Origin: Planctomycetaceae bacterium
Lineage (GTDB): Bacteria; Planctomycetota; Planctomycetia; Pirellulales; Pirellulaceae
NCBI GenBank assembly: GCA_002726245.1
Contig: PBSM01000220.1
Location: 1-50,665 of the forward strand
Length of the DNA: 50,665 nt
Direction: 5' to 3'
Positions within the stretch are counted from its first letter, which is position 1. Each line of letters begins with the position of its first letter. The position numbers and the translations under genes are program-made. The notes beneath the pieces are model-generated. The model did not search any database. It saw nothing but the letters and a program-made list of their open reading frames with translations, and had not been told where the DNA came from. Positions 43,036 to 50,665 of the stretch are shown one piece after another.

Positions 43036-45219
43036 ATGGCCAAGAGAATACTACATGCTGCAGTTCTGCTACTGCTCGTCGAGTCGGCGGCTTTCGCGAA
43101 GAAGCCGATGGGTTTCCGCATGCACACGATCAACGCTGATTCGACCTACAGTGCATGCGCGGCGATCGACGTCAACCGCGACGGGAAGTTGGATATTGTC
43201 TGCGGCGGCTTTTGGTACGAAGCACCAGCCTGGAAGAAACACTTCATTCGCGAGGTCCAGCAGATTCGCGGTCGCTTCGATGACTATTCGCACCTGCCAA
43301 TGGATGTGAATAGCGACGGCTGGATGGACTATGTCAGTGCCAACTATCGCAGCCAGTCGATTTACTGGGTCGAGAACCCGGGCGAGGCTGGTGGCAAGTG
43401 GGCGAAGCACGTTGTCGATGAGCCAGGGCCGATGGAGACCGCGATCCTGGCGGACATCGACGACGACGGACAACTCGATCTCTTACCGAACGGAACCAAG
43501 TTTGCTGCGTGGTGGGAGATCGTGGGCGAAGGTGATGGCGACGACAAGAAGCATGAGTGGGTTCGGCACGATCTACCGATTGAGATCGCCGGGCATGGCG
43601 CTGGCTTCGGCGATGTGAATGGAGATGGTCGGGGTGACCTTGTCAGCCCGCACGGTTGGCTCGAAGCGCCGGAAGATCGGCGCACGGGGCGTTGGGTCAT
43701 GCATCACGAGTTCTCACTCGACCGAGATTGCAGCGTGCCGATGTTGGTCGTTGATGTCGATCGTGACGGCGACAATGATGTTGTTTGGGGGCGAGGCCAC
43801 AACGTCGGCTTGTATTGGCTGGAGCAGGGCGAGACCGATGTGGGTCGCGCCTGGACACGGCACGCGATTGATACGAGTTGGTCGCAGGCTCATGCAATTC
43901 GTTGGGCCGATATGGATGGCGACGGGCAGGGAGAGCTCGTCGCGGGGAAGCGTTACATGGCGCACGATGGCAAAGATCCCGGGGCGTACGATCCGCTTGT
44001 CGCTTACTGGTACGACTTTGAAACCCGGACGCGAACCTGGCATCGCAAGACGATCTCGCCGGGTGGTCCGGCCGGGTTTGGCCTCGATCCGAAGGTTGCT
44101 GACATCGATCGAGATGGCGACATGGATGTTGTGGCGTCTGGCCGGAGCGGGCTGTATTGGTTCGAGAACTTGATCATCAACAGAGGCGGATTGAATCCGA
44201 CGTCGATCGCCGCCACGTCACCCAAGTACAACGACCATCAGCACGTGATGGCCTACAAGGACACCGATGGCAAAGAGCACGCGGTCGAAACGCCGTTCAA
44301 TCTCGGTCTCCGCCGCAGTCACATTCTCGTCGGCATGCAGGAAGCGATGGGAGGTCTTCCCGACACGTTTCGTCGGGTCCCGCTCGATGTGGAGATCATC
44401 GACGAAACAGAAACCGACAAGTACATTCGGCAACGCCTTTCCTTCGCGTCGGAGCCCGATGACCGCGTACCGGCTTATCTGCTCAGACCGAAGGGCCTGC
44501 AAGGCAAGGCACCGGCCATGCTCTGTCTGCATCAAACCACCAAGATCGGCAAGGGAGAACCAGCAGGTTTGGGTGGCAGGCCAACACTTCATTACGCTCA
44601 TGAACTGGCTGAACGCGGTTTCGTCTGCCTCGTGCCTGACTACCCATCCTTTGGTGACTATCCATACGACTTCAAAGGAAAGGGAAAACACCACGCCAGC
44701 GGAACGATGAAAGCGATCTGGAACAACGTACGAGGTATCGACCTGCTCGTCTCGTTGCCTCAGGTTCACTCCGATCGAATCGGCTGCATCGGCCATTCGT
44801 TGGGCGGACACAATTCACTGTATACCGCTGCGTTCGATCAGCGCCTTCGTGCCGTCGTCACCAGTTGCGGCTTCGATCCCTTCCACCATTACATGGGCGG
44901 CAAGCTTGCCGGTTGGACGAGCGATCGCTACATGCCTCGCATCCGCGATCTCTACAACAACGATCCCGACAAGATGCCCTTCGACTTCTATGAGGTCCTC
45001 GCCGCCATCTGCCCTCGCGCCATCTTCATTAACGCGCCACTGCACGACAGTAACTTCAAGGTCGCCGGCGTTCGCGAAGCGGTGGCTGAAGTTGGCAAAG
45101 CGTATGAATTACGGCAAACTCGCGATAACTTGGTGACCAGATACCCAGACTCTGGTCACGACTTTCCTGAAAATATTCGACAGGAAGCGTACGAATGGTT
45201 GGAGAAGGTGCTCAGATAG
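43036..45219 (+). CDS. FG-GAP/VCBS repeat domain fused to an alpha/beta hydrolase
   Basis: A 727-residue secreted fusion. Starting at 43036 gives a signal peptide (MAKRILHAAVLLLLVESAAFA); an in-frame ATG at 42877 adds 53 residues without one. Residues about 25-400 hold seven calcium-loop repeats of the form D-x-D/N-x-D-G-x-x-D (DVNRDGKLD, DVNSDGWMD, DIDDDGQLD, DVNGDGRGD, DVDRDGDND, DMDGDGQGE, DIDRDGDMD), building a beta-propeller. The C-terminal domain is a dienelactone-hydrolase/acetyl-xylan-esterase-like alpha/beta hydrolase with nucleophile Ser588 in GHSLGG and a C-terminal DSGHDF His. A sugar-polymer esterase is a reasonable guess. A 9-bp inverted repeat (45133-45141, 45151-45159) lies inside the last codons. 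Confidence 0.85.
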   Translation: MAKRILHAAVLLLLVESAAFAKKPMGFRMHTINADSTYSACAAIDVNRDGKLDIVCGGFWYEAPAWKKHFIREVQQIRGRFDDYSHLPMDVNSDGWMDYVSANYRSQSIYWVENPGEAGGKWAKHVVDEPGPMETAILADIDDDGQLDLLPNGTKFAAWWEIVGEGDGDDKKHEWVRHDLPIEIAGHGAGFGDVNGDGRGDLVSPHGWLEAPEDRRTGRWVMHHEFSLDRDCSVPMLVVDVDRDGDNDVVWGRGHNVGLYWLEQGETDVGRAWTRHAIDTSWSQAHAIRWADMDGDGQGELVAGKRYMAHDGKDPGAYDPLVAYWYDFETRTRTWHRKTISPGGPAGFGLDPKVADIDRDGDMDVVASGRSGLYWFENLIINRGGLNPTSIAATSPKYNDHQHVMAYKDTDGKEHAVETPFNLGLRRSHILVGMQEAMGGLPDTFRRVPLDVEIIDETETDKYIRQRLSFASEPDDRVPAYLLRPKGLQGKAPAMLCLHQTTKIGKGEPAGLGGRPTLHYAHELAERGFVCLVPDYPSFGDYPYDFKGKGKHHASGTMKAIWNNVRGIDLLVSLPQVHSDRIGCIGHSLGGHNSLYTAAFDQRLRAVVTSCGFDPFHHYMGGKLAGWTSDRYMPRIRDLYNNDPDKMPFDFYEVLAAICPRAIFINAPLHDSNFKVAGVREAVAEVGKAYELRQTRDNLVTRYPDSGHDFPENIRQEAYEWLEKVLR

Positions 45220-45296
45220 AATCAGTACGCTGTCTGAAAGAGCACCTTACACCCCAGTAGATGACGAGCTGCGCGGGCCAGGTTAGAATGATAGGC

Positions 45297-45542
45297 ATGA
45301 ATACAACCACCCAAGCATTGTACAACGGCGCGTTGCAACTGCCGGAGTCCGATCGTGCTGAGTTGGCGGCTTGGCTGATTGAGAGCCTAGACGCCGATGT
45401 TGATGATGACATCGACGCTGCGTGGCAAGTCGAGATCCAACAGCGGATCGAACAACTCGACAGTGGTCGAGTGGCGGGCGTGCCGTGGCCGGAAGCGCGC
45501 AAGATGATCATGGGGTTGGCAGATGGATCCTCGGCCCATTGA
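45297..45542 (+). CDS. Addiction-module antitoxin
   Basis: An 81-residue protein of the addiction-module (TIGR02574-type) antitoxin family: LYNGALQLPESDRAELAAWLIESLDAD, then VDDDIDAAWQVEIQQRIEQLDSGRVAGVPWPEARKMI. The family prefix and the W-x-x-E-I-x-x-R word are typical. Such proteins bind and block a ParE/RelE-fold toxin encoded directly downstream. The toxin gene here overlaps the antitoxin's end by 20 bases. The start at 45297 is taken as the first Met before the conserved region; 45288 is an alternative. Confidence 0.8.
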   Translation: MNTTTQALYNGALQLPESDRAELAAWLIESLDADVDDDIDAAWQVEIQQRIEQLDSGRVAGVPWPEARKMIMGLADGSSAH

Positions 45543-45826
45543 GCTGCATCCTGAGGCGATTGCTGAAGGCCGCGCGGCACGCGAGTGGTATCAAGAATGC
45601 AGTCTTGCCGCTTCCGAGTCCTTGATGGCTGAGTTGGATTTAGCGATTGACCGAATCCGTGACGCACCGGAGCGTTGGGCCAACGTACCTTCACGGCACG
45701 CGACGATATTTACTAGAGCGGTTTCCCTACTTTGTTGTGTATCGCGAAACGGAGGAGAAGCTGCAAGTGATCGCGATTGCACACGGCAAGCGTAAGCCGG
45801 GTTACTGGCGACGTCGTGTAGACTGA
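45523..45826 (+). pseudogene. ParE/RelE-type toxin gene, frameshifted
   Basis: The first frame gives ELHPEAIAEGRAAREWYQECSLAASESLMAELDLAIDRIRDAPERWAN, a normal ParE/RelE N-terminal half. After about 45687 the expected second half, YLHGTRRYLLERFPYFVVYRETEEKLQVIAIAHGKRKPGYWRRRVD and a stop at 45824-45826, lies in another frame; one extra base near AACG fits. The overlapping antitoxin is intact, so the toxin is probably inactive or the shift is a sequence error. Its end is 3 bases from the convergent phosphatidyltransferase gene. Confidence 0.85.
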
Positions 45827-45829
45827 CCC

Positions 45830-46516
45830 CTATTGAGTCTCGCGTGTTGTCTCCCACTCACTCGTATCCGGCGACTCGCCGTGACGGTTGACGTCGCGAA
45901 CGGCTGTCATCAAGTTGATGATGAGTTGCAGGATGCCGATGCTGAGGAGGATGACAAACCACCAACAGGCGGCGGTTAGTGCGTCGATTCCCGAGATCAG
46001 ATTCTTCGTGACTGCTGTCAACAACAAGCCGTAAAGCACAAGCAGAGTCTTGAATTCTGTTGGCCCGAAACTGGCTAACGTGAACTCGCCGATCAGTTTT
46101 GCTTTGATGCTGGTTAGTACAGCGGTCGCATAAAGACAGATCACGCCAGCCAGCCCAAGATCAAGCCGACCGATCGAAACGGACATGCCGACGATCCAGT
46201 AGGAGAAGGATAGCGGATCGAAGAAGTGATCGAGAAGCTCTCCGCCGTTGCGGCATTGGTTGGTCGAACGAGCATGCGTGCCGTCGAGACAGTCGGAAAT
46301 GTGATTCCCCGCCACGCCTATGGCAACTAAAACTCCGCCCCACCATTCCTCAGTCGAATACGCAAAGCCGACGGCTGCTGCGATGGCGAACAGATGTCCT
46401 GTAAAGACGATGCCTTCTGGCGGAAACCGTTTTGGAATCGGCAACCACCGATACAGATTCTTCAACGGTATCGTCAGCCAGGGATCGAGAACGCTGTGTG
46501 AGATACGCTTGCTCAT
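45830..46516 (-). CDS. CDP-alcohol phosphatidyltransferase
   Basis: A 228-residue membrane enzyme with about six helices. The diagnostic motif D75-x2-D-G-x2-A-R-x8-G-x3-D-x3-D100 is complete (DCLDGTHAR ... GGELLDHFFD), so it should transfer a phosphatidyl or related phospho-group from a CDP-alcohol to a second alcohol, as in phospholipid head-group synthesis. The acceptor, such as inositol, glycerol phosphate or another alcohol, cannot be told. The start at 46516 (MSKRISHSVLDPW) is preferred over the open frame to 46732, which would overlap the DUF1559 gene with low-complexity sequence. Confidence 0.88.
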   Translation of the reverse strand: MSKRISHSVLDPWLTIPLKNLYRWLPIPKRFPPEGIVFTGHLFAIAAAVGFAYSTEEWWGGVLVAIGVAGNHISDCLDGTHARSTNQCRNGGELLDHFFDPLSFSYWIVGMSVSIGRLDLGLAGVICLYATAVLTSIKAKLIGEFTLASFGPTEFKTLLVLYGLLLTAVTKNLISGIDALTAACWWFVILLSIGILQLIINLMTAVRDVNRHGESPDTSEWETTRETQ

Positions 46517-46590
46517 AGGACGTCTGGGCTTGCCTGGACACGCCACTGTGAAATGGGAAGTCGATTGTGCAACCGCTGCCTGCGGTGACG

Positions 46591-47487
46591 CTATGGCGCG
46601 GAAACCGCCTCGCCTCCGTCTCGCGTGCCCAGCGCAGACCATACTTGTTGGTCGATCGTTTCGTGGATGAACGTGGCGTGTGAATCGGCGAAGACAACTT
46701 GAGCCCCTCCCGGATGACGGCTGCTGAAGCAAAGCTCACGTTCGTCGATGAAGGCGTTGTTGTCGAAGAAGGCGTTGACCGGAACCGCCGTTGAACCGAG
46801 CGTCTCGGAAACGTCCGACGCCCAGATTTGCGGCGATCCGATGTACCAATGATCGACGATGTGCGTTTGACCGCTGTGATCCGGCCCGCGCACTTTGATG
46901 TCATGCTCGGCTTCGCCAAGCAAAACCGTCGATGAAGTACCATCGGTGATGTCTCGGATTCGCGTGTCGCTGTTGAAGTACATGGTTCCATCTTGGTTGG
47001 GATTTCCAGCTCGCGGATCGAAGCCTGACTCGCGTGGCGCAATTCCGGTGGCGCAGGCCAAGTATGTGCAGGGGACTCGATCCGTGATGCCTTGCACGGT
47101 CATGTGTTCGCTGGCCGTCGATGACGGGCATCGGTAGAGCGACAACAACGTGGCACAAGCTCGTTCGTTGGGGCTGCCGGGGACATGCCACGGAGCAGAA
47201 AAATTCAAGGTGTCGAACAGCGGTTGTTGCTCGAGTTGCGGCAGCAGTAATCCGGTCCACAGCGTCTTGTTCGGCAAGACGAAAGCCGGCGGGAATGTGC
47301 CGAACGTATCGTGATAGTTCTGCAGTCCGATCCCCAACTGGTGTAGATGGTTCGAGCATTGCAACCGCCGTGCCGTGCCGCGAGCGGCTTGGACGGCGGG
47401 TAGCAGTATAGCAATCAGAATCCCGATGATCGCAATGACCACGAGCAGTTCGATCAGCGTGAATCCGGATGGTTTTCGAGCCGGCAT
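46591..47487 (-). CDS. DUF1559 pseudopilin-like protein
   Basis: A 298-residue member of the DUF1559/SBP_bac_10-type family expanded in planctomycetes. The type IV pilin-like leader [29 protein letters not shown], with prepilin cleavage after Gly, is at residues 8-36. The conserved [17 protein letters not shown] follows, and near the C-terminus [20 protein letters not shown] then [10 protein letters not shown], the family's H-x-DG ending. Such proteins are probably processed by a prepilin peptidase and assembled at, or anchored to, the membrane; their function is unproven. It is followed on the same strand by the phosphatidyltransferase gene after 74 nt. Confidence 0.9.
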   Translation of the reverse strand: MPARKPSGFTLIELLVVIAIIGILIAILLPAVQAARGTARRLQCSNHLHQLGIGLQNYHDTFGTFPPAFVLPNKTLWTGLLLPQLEQQPLFDTLNFSAPWHVPGSPNERACATLLSLYRCPSSTASEHMTVQGITDRVPCTYLACATGIAPRESGFDPRAGNPNQDGTMYFNSDTRIRDITDGTSSTVLLGEAEHDIKVRGPDHSGQTHIVDHWYIGSPQIWASDVSETLGSTAVPVNAFFDNNAFIDERELCFSSRHPGGAQVVFADSHATFIHETIDQQVWSALGTRDGGEAVSAP

Positions 47488-47602
47488 GACGAACTACCTT
47501 ATCCGAGTTGAGGCCGCATGGCGTGAAAGCGAACACCGCGATGCTCTCGATTCTAATGCCGCGCGGACGCGTAACGCAAAGGTCACTTCACGCCGAAAAT
47601 GT

Positions 47603-48220
47603 TCAGCTCGGCCGCTGGCGAGCGAACCGAGCCTGCTTGGCCGCCACCGTTGCGAAGGCAAAGCAATCCGGTAGATGATCATTCACCATACCCATTGCCT
47701 GCATGAAGGCGTAGCACGTCGTCGGGCCGACGAATGACCACCCACGCCGCTTCAACTCTTTGCTCAAAGCCGTCGATTCCGGCGTTATGGAGCGACATCC
47801 GTCAAACTCAGCCTGTGATTCCGGAGCGAACTGCCAGAAGAACTTACCGAGCGATCCAAACTCATTGATGAGCTTGATGGCCTGCTTGGCGTTGTTAATA
47901 GTCGATTCAATCTTGCCGCGATGGCGGATGATCTTCGCGTTCTCAACCAGTCGCTCGACTCGTGCACTTGTGAAACGAGCGACCTTGTGAAAGTCGAAGT
48001 CAGCGAACGCCTTTCGAAAGTCCTCGCGTTTACGAAGCACGGTGATCCAAGCGAGGCCAGCTTGAAAGCCTTCGAGGCAGATCTTCTCGAACAGACGAAT
48101 ATCATCATCGACCGGAAGGCCCCACTCCGTGTCGTGATAGTGAACGTAAAGAGGATCGTCGCCGCACCACCAGCAGCGAGTCTGGGCATCGACGCCAGCG
48201 ATCAGCTTCGTTGATGTCAC
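47603..48220 (-). CDS. tag: DNA-3-methyladenine glycosylase I
   Basis: A 205-residue Tag glycosylase, slightly longer than E. coli Tag because of about 12 extra N-terminal residues. The zinc site matches the family: Cys16 and His29 at the N-terminus (CWWCGDDPLYVHYHDTEWG, spacing as in E. coli Cys4/His17) and a C-terminal His-x3-Cys (NDHLPDC). The core FEKICLEGFQAGLAWITVLRKRE contains the catalytic Glu. It removes 3-methyladenine from alkylated DNA in base-excision repair. It stands between the DUF1559 and DUF1549 genes with no obvious functional link. Confidence 0.95.
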   Translation of the reverse strand: MTSTKLIAGVDAQTRCWWCGDDPLYVHYHDTEWGLPVDDDIRLFEKICLEGFQAGLAWITVLRKREDFRKAFADFDFHKVARFTSARVERLVENAKIIRHRGKIESTINNAKQAIKLINEFGSLGKFFWQFAPESQAEFDGCRSITPESTALSKELKRRGWSFVGPTTCYAFMQAMGMVNDHLPDCFAFATVAAKQARFARQRPS

Positions 48221-48235
48221 GTCGATCGTCCCTGC

Positions 48236-50293
48236 TCAATCGACATACAGAAACGCATTCAGGTTAAACATCGCCAACGCAAACTCTCGCATAGGATGCT
48301 TATCCAAGAATGCGATCGACAGGCGATGTTCGTTCTCGGTGGGCGAGCGGCCTGTCGTCAGGTGATAGGCCAAGTCGATCTGTGCGGCGGCATCGCTACC
48401 TGCCTCCTGTCGCAATCGTTTCGCAAAGACTTGTGCAAGGTGGTTCGAGAACTTCCCGTTCAACATCTCCAGAGCCTGAGGGGCGTGTACGCTCGATTCA
48501 CGGCGAGCACAACTTGTTTGAAAGTCCGGTTGGTCGAACACTTCCATGAAGGGTAGCCGCAAGTTGCGTTTGGCGATCAGATAGATCGAACGCCGGAAGT
48601 GATCTCGCTCTTGCGGCGTTACTTCCCACTGTGACGGTTTGTACAGCAAGTCAATCAACTCTTGATCGACCGGTGCCATGATGCTCGGCCCACCCGCGAT
48701 TCGATTCAAGCCGCCCGACACCGCCAGCATCGCATCACGTATCTCGTGTGCGGCCAGCCTTCGGCGATTGTGCTTCCACAGCAAGCGGTTCTCTGGGTCA
48801 ATGGATTGGGGATTGGGGATTGGGGATTGGGGAATGTTCTTGGATTCCGCACTCCGCACTCCGACTTCCGCACTTCCGCCAACCTGTCGATAGACGCTAC
48901 TCAACAGCATCATCCGGTGAATCGGCTTCAATCGCCAATCGTTCTCGATCAGCTGATTCGCCAGGAAATCCAGCAACTCGGGATGAGTTGGCTCTGTGCC
49001 GTTGGCTCCGAAGTCGTTCGGTGTGCTCACGATTCCAGCGCCGAAGTGGACCTGCCACAGCCGATTGACGATCACGCGAGCGGTCAAGGGGTTATCAGGA
49101 TTCGTGATCCAAGCGGCGAGTTGTTGCTTTGGGTTCGGAGTGGCATCGGGTAGGCCTTCGACATCGTCAGGTAACAAAACGCCGAGCACACGCATGGTCA
49201 AGCGCTCGCGCTTCGTAAACTCGTCACCGCGCTCCAGCAGGTGGGTTGGCGTTCGTTCACTCAAGTTGTTGCGAACTGTTGAGATTGTCGGCAGCGGCTT
49301 CGGCTCGCGTGCTTGCACGGCCTTCAACTCCGCTCGCAGTGGAGTTTCCTCTTCGCCGCTAGCTTTCGCCAACTGCTTTCCGATGCGTTTGACTTCCGCC
49401 GTTACCTCGTCATGACGCTTCTGCCATGCGGCTCTCTCTTGGTCGTCCGCTAACACAACGTTCTCCTCGAAGGACGCCGCCAGAAAAGCTTGCATTCTGT
49501 AGTAGTCTTTCTGGCGGATCGGATCATAGAAGTGGTCGTGGCAACGCGCGCAGCCAATGGTCAAGCCGAGAAAGGCGAGTCCGATGGAATCGACTCGCTC
49601 CGTCAGTACCTCATTGCGACTGAAAGCCACTTCCGGATTGCCAGCATTGCGACGAACCGGACCCAAGCGATGAAAGCCGGCTGCGACGAGCGACTCGTGA
49701 TCGTCCGGCCGCAGTTCATCACCAGCAATCTGCTCACGCACGAATTGGTCGTAAGGCTTGTCTTCGTTCAACGAACGAAGGACATAATCGCGGAATCGCC
49801 ATGCACCGGGTCGATACCGATCGTATTCGAAACCTTCCGTCTCGGCGTAACGAACAACATCAAGCCAATGCTGGCCCCAGTGCTCGCCGTAGTGAGGACT
49901 TGCCAGCAACCGATCCACTAGCTGCTCGTAAGCGTTTGGCGATTCGTTATTCACAAACGCGGCAACTTCTTGCGGCGAAGGCGGCAGGCCCGTCAGTTGG
50001 AAAGTGAGTCGGCGGATTAACGTCACGCGATCGGCATGCGTGGCTGGGCCAACTCCGACCTCCAATTGCTTCCTTAGAAGGAATGCATCGATTGGCGTGC
50101 GAACCCAAGCTTGATGATCAGCGTTCGTGAAACCGGGAACTTGCGGGTTAGCCCGGGGCAGGAATGACCAATGTTGTCGCTCTTCCGGCAAATAGTCTTC
50201 CTTCTCCTCAACTGCCGGCGATTGGGATGCCAGCAAGAACAGGAGAGCAAACGAGGGGACGACAATGCGGGAGAACAACATGGCACGGCTCAT
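48236..50293 (-). CDS. DUF1549-DUF1553 protein without N-terminal cytochrome domain
   Basis: A 685-residue secreted protein with a signal peptide in the first 30 residues. DUF1549 begins near 65 (PIDAFLLRKQLEVGVGP, RRLTFQLTGLPPSPQEV, GEHWGQHWLDVVRYAETEGFEYDRYRPGAW), with the CARCHDHFYDPIRQKDYYRM heme-like motif near 235, a charged helical stretch near 280-320, and DUF1553 from about 390 (QLAAWITNPDNPLTARVIVNRLWQVHFG). The usual PSCyt1 module is absent. Residues around 480-500 (SAEVGVRSAESKNIPQSPIPNPQS) are encoded by simple repeats absent from the family consensus and read as an in-frame insertion. No DUF1501 partner lies directly downstream, where tag follows; it could lie beyond the window upstream. 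Confidence 0.88.
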   Translation of the reverse strand: MSRAMLFSRIVVPSFALLFLLASQSPAVEEKEDYLPEERQHWSFLPRANPQVPGFTNADHQAWVRTPIDAFLLRKQLEVGVGPATHADRVTLIRRLTFQLTGLPPSPQEVAAFVNNESPNAYEQLVDRLLASPHYGEHWGQHWLDVVRYAETEGFEYDRYRPGAWRFRDYVLRSLNEDKPYDQFVREQIAGDELRPDDHESLVAAGFHRLGPVRRNAGNPEVAFSRNEVLTERVDSIGLAFLGLTIGCARCHDHFYDPIRQKDYYRMQAFLAASFEENVVLADDQERAAWQKRHDEVTAEVKRIGKQLAKASGEEETPLRAELKAVQAREPKPLPTISTVRNNLSERTPTHLLERGDEFTKRERLTMRVLGVLLPDDVEGLPDATPNPKQQLAAWITNPDNPLTARVIVNRLWQVHFGAGIVSTPNDFGANGTEPTHPELLDFLANQLIENDWRLKPIHRMMLLSSVYRQVGGSAEVGVRSAESKNIPQSPIPNPQSIDPENRLLWKHNRRRLAAHEIRDAMLAVSGGLNRIAGGPSIMAPVDQELIDLLYKPSQWEVTPQERDHFRRSIYLIAKRNLRLPFMEVFDQPDFQTSCARRESSVHAPQALEMLNGKFSNHLAQVFAKRLRQEAGSDAAAQIDLAYHLTTGRSPTENEHRLSIAFLDKHPMREFALAMFNLNAFLYVD
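48804..48880. repeat. Simple-sequence repeats inside the DUF1553 gene
   Basis: Four perfect 7-bp GGATTGG units lie at 48804-48831, followed at about 48846-48880 by degenerate TCCGCAC repeats. On the coding strand they read as SPIPNPQS and GVRSAES, with the frame kept. The same kind of repeats normally occurs between genes in such genomes, so this block seems to have entered or grown within a coding region at a tolerated loop, just before the conserved IDPENRLLWKHNRRRL. Confidence 0.85.
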
Positions 50294-50499
50294 AAATTGA
50301 ATTATGACCGGAAACCGGCCGAACGGAAACACCGAAGGCCGAATGAGCCTTAGGCAAGTCGCGAGTTCAAGAATACCGAGAGTGGCTGACTTCGGTATTC
50401 TGGTAATCCAAAGTTGCCTACACCGTTAACCCGGACAGTAATGTTATTTTGTGCGTATTTCAGGCGGCGGCCAACCGCACGACCGAGGCCTGAATGCGG

Positions 50500-50600
50500 A
50501 CGCGTCTTAGCCGCGGAGCGGCGGCATGTAGTAGCCTGGGGCGTAAGCCCCAGGGAAGGAAGGTAAACCACGCCCAAAGCCCCTGCGGGCAACGCCGTGA
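50500..50600. repeat. Second copy of the CCTGGGGC/GCCCCAGG repeat block
   Basis: The core hairpin at 50535-50554 is identical to that at 28944-28963, with the shared AGCGGCGGCA prefix. A further imperfect hairpin (AGCCCCTGCGGGCAACGC) follows, in the place where the first copy has GCCCC-GAA-GGGGC. The region 50333-50665 upstream of the DUF1549 gene shows no gene. Confidence 0.75.
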
Positions 50601-50665
50601 AGGAGTTTTGTGCTGGAAAAACTGAGGTTTGCATAGATCGGAGTTCATGAAAGAAAGCCAGATTC

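Noticed and set aside
45133..45159. Inverted repeat GTGACCAGA/TCTGGTCAC as a regulatory site
   Set aside because: It lies inside conserved coding sequence of the hydrolase C-terminus, has a 9-nt loop and no supporting context; noted only as a possible chance palindrome.
1..50665. CRISPR array, phage or complete insertion sequence
   Set aside because: No regularly spaced identical repeats, Cas, integrase or intact transposase frames were seen; the repeats present are isolated palindromes or simple tandem units.

Overview
The window most likely comes from a member of the Planctomycetota, probably a Pirellulaceae-like lineage. This is inferred from gene content, not from a marker gene. It holds two sulfatases, four DUF1549-type proteins or remnants (one pair with DUF1501), a DUF1559 pseudopilin, a very large PVC-type heme-binding dehydrogenase-like protein, SMP-30 and PhoD enzymes, and abundant short palindromic and tandem repeats between and even inside genes. 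No rRNA, tRNA, CRISPR array, intact transposase or phage gene was found.

Layout. Positions 1-9.2 kb: a cyclophilin-like lipoprotein, an Hpt phosphotransfer protein and a D-aminoacylase-like amidohydrolase in one run, then an SMP-30 lactonase-like protein and a divergent NRAMP-type transporter on the minus strand, then a methyltransferase, an SGNH hydrolase and a sulfatase. 9.2-24.6 kb: a glycine-rich RRM protein with a visible promoter, a beta-propeller gene remnant, a PSCyt1-DUF1549-DUF1553 / DUF1501 pair, a second sulfatase, a PhoD phosphatase, a 1283-residue fusion (SGNH-like, beta-propeller dehydrogenase, HEAT-like, cupredoxin, cytochrome c) and a GT2 / GT-C-like glycosyltransferase pair. 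24.6-29.1 kb: two adjacent ABC exporter half-genes, both broken by frameshifts and stop codons, sitting between two copies of the 3' end of the GT-C-like gene. 29.1-36 kb: a TGS GTPase, PolX, an MMPL exporter and a truncated cytochrome/DUF1549 gene. 36-42 kb (minus strand): a small secreted protein, then a unit of HTH-REC regulator, soluble histidine kinase and NhaC antiporter preceded by a strong sigma-70-like promoter and a structured leader of about 215 nt, then mnmG. 42-50.7 kb: a zinc-ribbon membrane protein, an FG-GAP/hydrolase fusion, a toxin-antitoxin pair with a broken toxin, a CDP-alcohol phosphatidyltransferase, a DUF1559 protein, tag, and another DUF1549/DUF1553 gene with repeat DNA inserted in frame.

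How the parts may work together. Secreted sulfatases, SGNH and lactonase-like enzymes, and the cytochrome-bearing DUF1549/1553-DUF1501 and dehydrogenase proteins fit periplasmic breakdown and oxidation of complex, probably sulfated, polymers. The GT2 and GT-C-like pair fits lipid-linked sugar transfer. The regulator-kinase-antiporter unit looks like a locally controlled ion-homeostasis module.

Best candidates for something undescribed are the structured leader plus start-site hairpin on the regulator-kinase-NhaC unit, the cupredoxin/cytochrome fusion protein, the NRAMP-like transporter lacking the metal-binding motif, and the recently inactivated exporter pair between duplicated gene ends. 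None is proven to be a new system from sequence alone. Five decayed loci in 50 kb suggest active gene loss, but indel-type lesions should be checked against sequencing error.
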